64,000 nt of DNA, taken from NCBI RefSeq assembly GCF_008642315.1, contig NZ_CP029192.1, positions 7,192,001-7,256,000 of the forward strand, given 5' to 3'. Source of the stretch: Streptomyces venezuelae. GTDB taxonomy: Bacteria; Actinomycetota; Actinomycetes; Streptomycetales; Streptomycetaceae. This document shows positions 58,657-64,000 of this stretch, piece by piece. The first letter of the stretch is position 1, and every line of letters begins with the position of its first letter. A model generated the notes under the pieces. That model saw only the letters and a list, made by a program, of their open reading frames with translations. It was not told the origin of the DNA and made no database searches. Position numbers and translations under genes: made by a program.

Positions 58657-59640
58657 GTGCTCCCCACCGCACCGCCGGCCACCGGCGTCCGCGCCCCGTG
58701 GGAGCGACTGCCCGCGCACGTACGGGGAGAGCTGGAAGCGGCGCTCGGCGCTCCCGTGGTCGGGGCGGTCACCCAGCGCGGCGGTTTCTCGCCCGGCGTC
58801 GCGGCACGCGTGCGGCTCGGCGACGGGCGGCGCGCCTTCGTGAAGGCGGTCAGCGCCGAAGCCAACCCCGGCAGCCCGAAGCTGCACCGCGCGGAGGCCC
58901 GGCACTCCGCCGTCCTGCCGGACCACGTGCCCGCGCCCCGTCTCCTCGCGTCCTACGACGACGGGGTCTGGGTCGCCCTCGCGTTCGAGGAGATCGAGGG
59001 CCGCCAGCCCCACGTCCCCTGGCGTGCCGACGAGCTCGGCCTCGTGCTCGACGCGGTGACGGAACTGTCGTACGCGCTGACGCCCTCACCCATCGAGGCA
59101 CGGTCGGTCGTGGACACGGAGCGGGAGAGCTTCCGCGGGTGGGAGCGGCTGATCGAGGCAGAGGCAGAAGGCGAAGTCGGGGGCGGGGCCGATGAGCGGC
59201 TCGATCCGTGGGTGCGCCGGAACCTCCGCGCGCTCGCCGACCTCGCCGCCCCCTGGACCGAGGCCGCCGCCGGGGACACCCTCGCCCACGCCGACCTGCG
59301 CGCCGACAACATGCTGCTCACCCCCGAGGGGCGCGTCGTCTTCGTCGACTGGCCGCACGCCGTGCGCGCCGCCCCCTGGGGCGACCTGCTCTTCATGCTG
59401 CCGTGCGTGCGGGCGCAGGGCGGACCCGACCCGGAGGACGTGTTCACCGCCCACCCCTTGGGGCGCGACGCGGATCCGGGAGGGGTGACCGCCACGCTCG
59501 CCGCCTTCGCGAGCTATCTCGTACGGGGGTCTCTGAAGCCCGACCCGCCGGGACTGCCGACCCTGCGGGCCTTCCAGGCCGCACAGGGCGCGGCCGCCGT
59601 CGCCTGGCTCAGGAAGCGGCTCGGACCAGCGCTGCCATGA
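58657..59640 (+). CDS. Aminoglycoside-phosphotransferase-like kinase
   Basis: A 327-residue protein of the APH/choline-kinase-like fold. The catalytic loop HADLRADNMLL (Asp as base, Asn for Mg) and the following VFVDWPHA (Asp of the DFG-like element) are intact. An N-terminal lobe with FVKAVSAEANPGS carries the ATP-binding Lys. Family members phosphorylate small alcohols or antibiotics; the target cannot be determined here. It starts with GTG after GGAGGGAG. Its last 32 bases overlap the 3' end of the convergent amidotransferase gene. Confidence 0.87.
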   Translation: MLPTAPPATGVRAPWERLPAHVRGELEAALGAPVVGAVTQRGGFSPGVAARVRLGDGRRAFVKAVSAEANPGSPKLHRAEARHSAVLPDHVPAPRLLASYDDGVWVALAFEEIEGRQPHVPWRADELGLVLDAVTELSYALTPSPIEARSVVDTERESFRGWERLIEAEAEGEVGGGADERLDPWVRRNLRALADLAAPWTEAAAGDTLAHADLRADNMLLTPEGRVVFVDWPHAVRAAPWGDLLFMLPCVRAQGGPDPEDVFTAHPLGRDADPGGVTATLAAFASYLVRGSLKPDPPGLPTLRAFQAAQGAAAVAWLRKRLGPALP

Positions 59641-60310
59641 CGCGGGTGTCCTCGCCCATCTCCGGGTGCCACTGCACGCCGAGCGCCCAGGCCGGGTGGG
59701 GGAGTTCGACGGCTTCGACCGTGCCGTCCTCCGCGTACGCCGACACCACCAGGTCCCTGCCCAGGCGGTCCACCGCCTGGTGGTGGTAGGTCGGGACGTC
59801 CGTGGCCGCGTCCGGCGCGATCGACTCGTAGAGCGTGCCGGGAACCGGCTTCACCGTGTGCGTGCCGAACACGCCGATGCCCTCGACGTGTCCGTCCATG
59901 TGCTGGATCAGCGTCCCGCCCAGTGCCACGTTCATGAGCTGCATGCCCCGGCAGATGCCGAGCAGGGGGGTATCGGAGGACAAGGCCGCCTCGATCAGGG
60001 CGAGTTCCCACGCGTCCCGCTCCGGTGCGGGCGGTCCCGTGCGTTCCTCGCGGGCCGCGCCGTACCGTTCGGGGGCCACGTCGGGGCCGCCCGCGACGAC
60101 CACGCCGTCCAGCCGGGCGACGATCGCGGCGGCGTGCGCGGGGTCGTCCGGCGGCAGCATCGCGGTGAGGCCGCCCGCCGCTCGTACGAGACGCGGATAC
60201 CCGGACGGCAGCACGGCCGCGGGCAGCTGCCAGACACCCCAGCTCACCGAGGACTCCAGGTAGGTGCTGACCCCGATCAGCGGTCCGCCGGTCACTGCGT
60301 TCTTGCTCAC
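59609..60310 (-). CDS. Class I glutamine amidotransferase-like hydrolase (PuuD-type)
   Basis: The 233-residue protein belongs to peptidase C26: the nucleophile Cys is in LLGICRGMQLMNVALGG, with His and Glu in WALGVQWHPEM. The segment VVAGGPDVAPERYG near residue 75 is typical of gamma-glutamyl-GABA hydrolases such as PuuD, which cut gamma-glutamyl amides. The GTG at 60310 has AGGAG upstream. It follows the ethanolamine permease gene by 22 bases in the same operon, and lies near glnA4, so the likely substrate is a gamma-glutamyl derivative formed from ethanolamine; this is inference. 3' overlap with the phosphotransferase gene. Confidence 0.88.
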   Translation of the reverse strand: MSKNAVTGGPLIGVSTYLESSVSWGVWQLPAAVLPSGYPRLVRAAGGLTAMLPPDDPAHAAAIVARLDGVVVAGGPDVAPERYGAAREERTGPPAPERDAWELALIEAALSSDTPLLGICRGMQLMNVALGGTLIQHMDGHVEGIGVFGTHTVKPVPGTLYESIAPDAATDVPTYHHQAVDRLGRDLVVSAYAEDGTVEAVELPHPAWALGVQWHPEMGEDTRVMAALVRAAS

Positions 60311-60332
60311 CGTTCTCCTCACAGCGTGCTGA

Positions 60333-61784
60333 TCAGTTGCGTTCCAACTCTGCCTCGGCCGCCGCAAGCGCCGCGAACTCCTCCTCCGGTGCGCGCGCCA
60401 CCAGGTGCTTGCGGCTGTAGACGCCGAAGTAGGCGAGGGCGACCACGTACACCCCGAGCGCGATGAGCGCCGCCGTCACGTCCACCAGGAACGTCGCGAC
60501 CAGCGCCGCGCAGGCGAGGACCAGTGCCACGGACGAGGTGAGGATGCCGCCGGGGGTGCGGTAGGGGCGTTCGAGGGTCGGCTCGCGGCGGCGCAGCACG
60601 ATGTGCGACAGGGACATCAGGGCGTACGAGATGGTCGCGCCGAACACCGCGACGTTCAGCATCCGGGCGCCGTCGCCCGTCGCCGCGGCCAGGCCGAAGC
60701 CGATGGCGCCCGGGACGAGCAAGCCCAGGTAGGGAGCCTTGCGGCTGCTCGTGAGCGAGAGGAAGCGGGGCAGGTAGCCGGCGCGGGAGAGCGCGAAGAG
60801 CTGGCGCGAGCCCGCGTAGATGAGGGAGAAGAAGGAGGCGACCAAACCTGCGAGGCCCGCGTAGTTGACGATGCGGCTGAGCGCGGTCGCATCGCCGTCC
60901 GGCTGCAACGCCTCCACCAGGGGATTGCCCGCGTCCTGGATCGCGTTCGCGCCCCGCGCGCCGGACGAGGCGAAGAAGGTGAGGAGCGCGAGGACGACGA
61001 GGATGGCCATCGACCAGCGGATCGCGCGGGGCAGGGTGTGCGCCGGGTCCTTGGTCTCCTCGGCGGCCAGCGGTACGCCCTCCACGCCCAGGAAGAACCA
61101 CATGCCGAACGGGAACGCCGCCCAGATGCCCAACAGGCCCATCGGCAGCCATGAGTTGGCGCCGAAGGCGTCCGCCTCCACGGGGATGTCGTTCAGCTTG
61201 GAGGCGTCGAAGTCCATGAACGCGCCGACCGCGAAGATCAGCAGCGCGGCCACCGCGATGCCGGTGACGACGAAGCTGAACCGCAGCGCCTCGCCGACGC
61301 CCCACAGATGGATGCCGATGAAGATCACGAAGCAGGCGAGGTAGACGGGCCAGCCGGACGTGAGGCCGAAGAGGCCGAGCGACTCGACGTAGTCGCCGAT
61401 GAAGATGGAGATCGCGGCCGGCGCCAGGATGTACTCGATGAGGATCGCCGTACCGGTCAGGAAGCCGCCCCACGGGCCGAGCGCCCGCCGCGCGAAGCCG
61501 TAGCCGCCGCCCGCCGTCGGCAGGACGGACGAGAGCTCGGCGAGCGAGAAGACCATGCACGCGTACATCACGCCCATGAGCGCCATGGCGATGCCGAGTC
61601 CGCCGAAGCCGCCCTCCGCGAGGCCGAAGTTCCATCCCGAGTAGTCGCCGGAGACGACGTAGGCGACGCCGAGGCCGGTGAGCAGCAGCCAGCCCGCGCT
61701 GCCCCTGCGCAGCGTCCTGCGTTCCAGATAGTCGTCCGCGGGCTCGGCCGGGGCCGGGTTCGGTGGGGTGGGGTCCATCGTCAT
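60333..61784 (-). CDS. eat: Ethanolamine permease (APC family)
   Basis: A 483-residue membrane protein with twelve predicted helices. It carries the pattern of ethanolamine permeases: GDYSGWNFGLAEGGFGG near the start, SLAELSSVLPTAGGGYGFARRALGPWGGF, ILIEYILAPAAISIFIGDY, and FIGIHLWGVGEALRFSF. It should take up ethanolamine with protons. The ATG at 61784 has GAGGAG seven bases upstream. It is the first gene of a unit with the PuuD-type hydrolase. In S. coelicolor the corresponding locus is reported to lack a specific ethanolamine permease, whereas this strain has one. Two direct repeats lie in its leader. Confidence 0.9.
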   Translation of the reverse strand: MTMDPTPPNPAPAEPADDYLERRTLRRGSAGWLLLTGLGVAYVVSGDYSGWNFGLAEGGFGGLGIAMALMGVMYACMVFSLAELSSVLPTAGGGYGFARRALGPWGGFLTGTAILIEYILAPAAISIFIGDYVESLGLFGLTSGWPVYLACFVIFIGIHLWGVGEALRFSFVVTGIAVAALLIFAVGAFMDFDASKLNDIPVEADAFGANSWLPMGLLGIWAAFPFGMWFFLGVEGVPLAAEETKDPAHTLPRAIRWSMAILVVLALLTFFASSGARGANAIQDAGNPLVEALQPDGDATALSRIVNYAGLAGLVASFFSLIYAGSRQLFALSRAGYLPRFLSLTSSRKAPYLGLLVPGAIGFGLAAATGDGARMLNVAVFGATISYALMSLSHIVLRRREPTLERPYRTPGGILTSSVALVLACAALVATFLVDVTAALIALGVYVVALAYFGVYSRKHLVARAPEEEFAALAAAEAELERN

Positions 61785-61825
61785 GACGCGGCTCCTCGGC
61801 TGGCGGGGCGACTCAATGGAACGGC

Positions 61826-61855
61826 TGCATACCTTTGCAGGGTGCATACCTTTGC
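61826..61855 (-). repeat. Tandem operator-like repeats before eat
   Basis: Read on the minus strand, GCAAAGGTATGCA occurs twice, exactly, 17 bases apart (61826-61838 and 61843-61855). The core AAGGTAT recurs between the FadR-type gene and glnA4 (62695-62701). Probable regulator sites. Confidence 0.65.
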
Positions 61856-61909
61856 CGTGCCGGGTGGGGGAATGCAAGACCCTTGCGTTACGCGGTGGTT
61901 AATCGCGTC

Positions 61910-62659
61910 TCACGTCAAGAACCCCCGCAGCAGCGCCGCCGTCCCCGAGCAGTGCTCCCGCATCATTTCCCGCGCGCCGTCCGCGTCCCCGTCCAGCACC
62001 GCCTCCACGAGCGCCGTGTGCTGCCGCTGCGAGTGCTCCAGGTTCCGCACGAGCAGCGGGATGCAGTCCAGGAGGTCGTTGACGGTCGCGCGGACCGCCG
62101 CGTACTGCGCGGTGAGCGTCGGCGACCCGCACAGCTCGGCGAGCGTGAGGTGCAGCAGGGTGTCCTGGCGCCGGTACTCCGCGAGGGGCGCGTCGTGCGT
62201 CCGGGTCAGCGCCGTGCGCAGCCGGTCCGCCTGCTCGTCGGTCAGGCCGTGTGCCGCGCACAGCCCGGCCGCGCCGACCTCCATGACCTCGCGGAAGCGC
62301 AGCGCGTCCTCGACGTCGACGTCCTTGATGCGGCGCCGCAGCTCGTCCTCGCCGGGCGCCTCGGGACGCGGCCGCACGAACGTGCCGCCGTACCGCCCGC
62401 GACGCGACTCGACCAGGCCCTGGTCCTGCAGCACCTTCAGGACCTCGCGCAGCGTGACCCTGCTGATGCCGAGGCGGTCGGCGAGTTCCCGCTCCGACGG
62501 CAGGCGTTCCCCGCCGGGCACCAGGCCGAGCCGGACGACCTGGAGGATCTGCTCCAGGGCCTCCTCGAAGCCGTTGCCCGCCCGCACCGGGCGCAGCACC
62601 GCCGTCAGGCGCTCGTCGTCCGGCGCGGACGCCGCCGTGCCCTCTTCCGGGTGCGACAT
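61910..62659 (-). CDS. FadR/GntR-family transcriptional regulator
   Basis: The 249-residue protein has an N-terminal GntR winged HTH (LPSERELADRLGISRVTLREVLKVLQDQGLVESRRGR as the core) and a C-terminal FCD-type all-helical effector domain (DALRFREVMEVGAAGLCAAH, LHLTLAELCGSPTL, HTALVEAVLDGDADGAREMMREH) with the His/Asp residues that hold a metal ion in many FadR members. It lies between the ethanolamine permease and the divergent glnA4, so it likely controls both. In S. coelicolor the related locus has a regulator next to glnA4, although the published repressor of glnA4 (EpuRI) is encoded elsewhere. The ATG at 62659 has ACGGAG close upstream. Confidence 0.9.
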   Translation of the reverse strand: MSHPEEGTAASAPDDERLTAVLRPVRAGNGFEEALEQILQVVRLGLVPGGERLPSERELADRLGISRVTLREVLKVLQDQGLVESRRGRYGGTFVRPRPEAPGEDELRRRIKDVDVEDALRFREVMEVGAAGLCAAHGLTDEQADRLRTALTRTHDAPLAEYRRQDTLLHLTLAELCGSPTLTAQYAAVRATVNDLLDCIPLLVRNLEHSQRQHTALVEAVLDGDADGAREMMREHCSGTAALLRGFLT

Positions 62660-62694
62660 CTCCGTACCCCCTTCCCAAGCAATGGTTCTCGGCA

Positions 62695-62701
62695 ATACCT
62701 T
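62695..62701. promoter_or_regulatory. Single copy of the eat-leader motif before glnA4
   Basis: ATACCTT, the core of the repeats at 61826-61855, lies in the 75-base region between the FadR-type gene and glnA4. Short, so chance is not excluded. Confidence 0.35.
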
Positions 62702-62734
62702 ATGGCTCCCGGCTGACCCAAGGAGGCTTTTCCC

Positions 62735-64000
62735 GTGGCAGACCGCACACCCCCGCTGGCCGTCGAGGAGCTCAAGGCCCTCGTCGCGAGCGGCGAGATC
62801 GACACTGTCGTCCTGGCCTTCCCCGATATGCAGGGGCGGCTCCAGGGCAAGCGGTTCGCCGCCCGCTTCTTCCTCGAAGAGGTCCTCGAACACGGCACGG
62901 AGGGCTGCAACTACCTCCTCGCCGTCGACGCCGACATGAACACCGTCGGGGGCTACGCGATGTCCTCCTGGGACCGCGGCTACGGCGACTTCGCCATGCA
63001 CGCCGACCTCTCCACCCTGCGCCGGGTCCCCTGGAACGAGGGCACCGCGATGCTGATCGCGGACCTCGCCTGGAACGACTCCTCGCCCGTGGTCGCCGCG
63101 CCCCGCCAGATCCTGCGCCGCCAGCTGGAGCGCCTCGCGGAGCTCGGCTACACCGCGCACGTCGGCACGGAGCTCGAATTCATCGTCTTCAAGGACACCT
63201 ACGAACAGGCCTGGGACGCCGGTTACAAGGACCTCACGCCCGCCAACCAGTACAACATCGACTACTCCGTCCTCGGCACCGGCCGCATCGAACCCCTCCT
63301 GCGCCGCATCCGCAACGACATGGCGGCCGCCGGGCTCACCGTCGAGTCGGCCAAGGGCGAGTGCAACCCCGGCCAGCACGAGATCGTGTTCAAGTACGAC
63401 GAGGCCCTCGTCACCTGCGACCAGCACGCCATCTACAAGACCGGCGCCAAGGAGATCGCGGCCCAGGAAGGTGTCTCCCTCACCTTCATGGCCAAGTTCA
63501 ACGAGCGCGAGGGCAACTCCTGCCACATCCACCTCTCGCTCCAGGACGCCGACGGCACCAACGTCATGGCGGGCTCCGCGGACGACCCCGGCAGCATGTC
63601 GCCCGTCATGCGGCACTTCCTCGCGGGCCAGCTCGCCGCACTCCGCGACTTCTCCCTCCTCTACGCGCCCAACATCAACTCCTACAAGCGGTTCCAGCCC
63701 GGCACGTTCGCGCCGACCGCCGCCGCCTGGGGGTACGACAACCGCACCTGCGCGCTCCGCGTCGTCGGCCACGGCCGCTCCATGCGGTTCGAGAACCGGC
63801 TGCCCGGCGGAGACGTCAACCCGCACCTCGCCGTCGCGGCCCTCGTCGCCGCGGGCCTGTACGGGATGGAGCACAAGCTCGAACTGCCCGAGGAGTGCAC
63901 GGGCAACGCCTACACCGGCGAGTACGAGCACGTCCCCACCACCCTGCGCGAGGCCGCCGAGCTCTGGGAGAACAGCCCCGTCGCCAAGGCCGCCTTCGGC
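62735..64000 (+). CDS. glnA4: Gamma-glutamylethanolamide synthetase-like GlnA4 (3' end beyond window)
   Basis: The 422 visible residues are of the glutamine-synthetase fold; about 30 residues should be missing at the right edge. Metal and nucleotide residues are in GTELEFIVFKD, ESAKGECNPGQHEIVFKY, the FMAKFNEREGNSCHIHLSL segment, and the C-terminal NRTCALRVVGHGRSMRFENRLPGG. The N-terminal VLAFPDMQGRLQGKRFAARFF and the absence of the adenylylation region mark it as a GS-like enzyme rather than a true ammonium-assimilating GlnA. In S. coelicolor GlnA4 joins glutamate to ethanolamine. The neighbouring permease supports the same role here. GTG start with AAGGAGG. Confidence 0.9.
   Translation, partial: MADRTPPLAVEELKALVASGEIDTVVLAFPDMQGRLQGKRFAARFFLEEVLEHGTEGCNYLLAVDADMNTVGGYAMSSWDRGYGDFAMHADLSTLRRVPWNEGTAMLIADLAWNDSSPVVAAPRQILRRQLERLAELGYTAHVGTELEFIVFKDTYEQAWDAGYKDLTPANQYNIDYSVLGTGRIEPLLRRIRNDMAAAGLTVESAKGECNPGQHEIVFKYDEALVTCDQHAIYKTGAKEIAAQEGVSLTFMAKFNEREGNSCHIHLSLQDADGTNVMAGSADDPGSMSPVMRHFLAGQLAALRDFSLLYAPNINSYKRFQPGTFAPTAAAWGYDNRTCALRVVGHGRSMRFENRLPGGDVNPHLAVAALVAAGLYGMEHKLELPEECTGNAYTGEYEHVPTTLREAAELWENSPVAKAAFG

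Noticed and set aside
1..64000. tRNA, rRNA, insertion sequences, prophage or integration sites
   Set aside because: No cloverleaf with a GGTTCGAATCC-like T arm, no rRNA sequence, transposase or integrase gene, and no flanking direct repeats were found by reading.

Overview
The window is high-GC (about 70% or more) actinobacterial chromosome and almost certainly from a Streptomyces. The evidence is a complete Pup-proteasome locus, a GylR-controlled glycerol operon, a five-gene conservon of the Cvn9/rar type with a CYP157-like P450, frequent GTG/TTG starts, and many promoter -10 hexamers placed about six bases before a start codon, as expected for leaderless mRNAs. Apart from the two truncated edge genes I see no tRNA, rRNA, IS element, prophage or CRISPR. 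It reads as conserved core chromosome, becoming more accessory-like after about 46 kb.

Layout. 1-2.3 kb (minus): end of an amidohydrolase gene, a nucleoside phosphorylase and a luciferase-like monooxygenase. 2.3-7.5 kb (minus): glycerol uptake and catabolism glpF-glpK-glpD with the upstream regulator gylR; a shared motif lies before both glpF and gylR. 7.7-12 kb (plus): B12-dependent methionine synthase and a HAD phosphatase. 12.4-15.7 kb: two tandem paralogous oligopeptide-type binding lipoproteins with no permease. 15.7-17.3 kb (minus): an orphan NarL-type response regulator and a RecB/Cas4-like nuclease. 17.4-31.3 kb: an M50 site-2-type protease, TrmI tRNA methylase, a small secreted protein, a ferredoxin, then arc (proteasomal ATPase), dop, pup, an endonuclease VII-like gene, prcB, prcA, a LacI/MFS divergon and pafA. 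31.5-40.8 kb: two FKBP prolyl isomerases, the DNA-damage regulators pafB/pafC, two small genes, tatA-tatC, a diacylglycerol-kinase-family gene and a Ski2-like helicase. 41.2-45.8 kb: the conservon rarA-E. 45.8-53.5 kb: an RluA-like pseudouridine synthase, a GNAT, an iron-box-controlled siderophore-interacting protein, a 5'-3' exonuclease and a glycine-betaine ABC transporter whose permease carries two tandem binding domains. 53.6-59.6 kb: a secreted propeller-like protein, an XRE-cupin regulator with a BtuF-like protein, a TDT exporter with a divergent LysR, and a small HTH protein with a phosphotransferase. 59.6-64 kb: a class I amidotransferase, an ethanolamine permease, a FadR-type regulator and the divergent glutamine-synthetase-like gene glnA4.

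How they fit together. Arc, PrcA/B, Pup, Dop and PafA form a whole pupylation-proteasome pathway. Pup here is encoded with a C-terminal Glu, so deamidation is not needed before ligation. PafB/PafC sit just downstream, as in other actinobacteria. The last four genes look like a complete uptake and gamma-glutamylation route for ethanolamine, with a repeated motif in both control regions. No clearly unprecedented system is visible. The best leads are the shared operators, the tandem-binding-domain transporter, the orphan binding-protein pair, the ethanolamine locus and the density of leaderless-type promoters.
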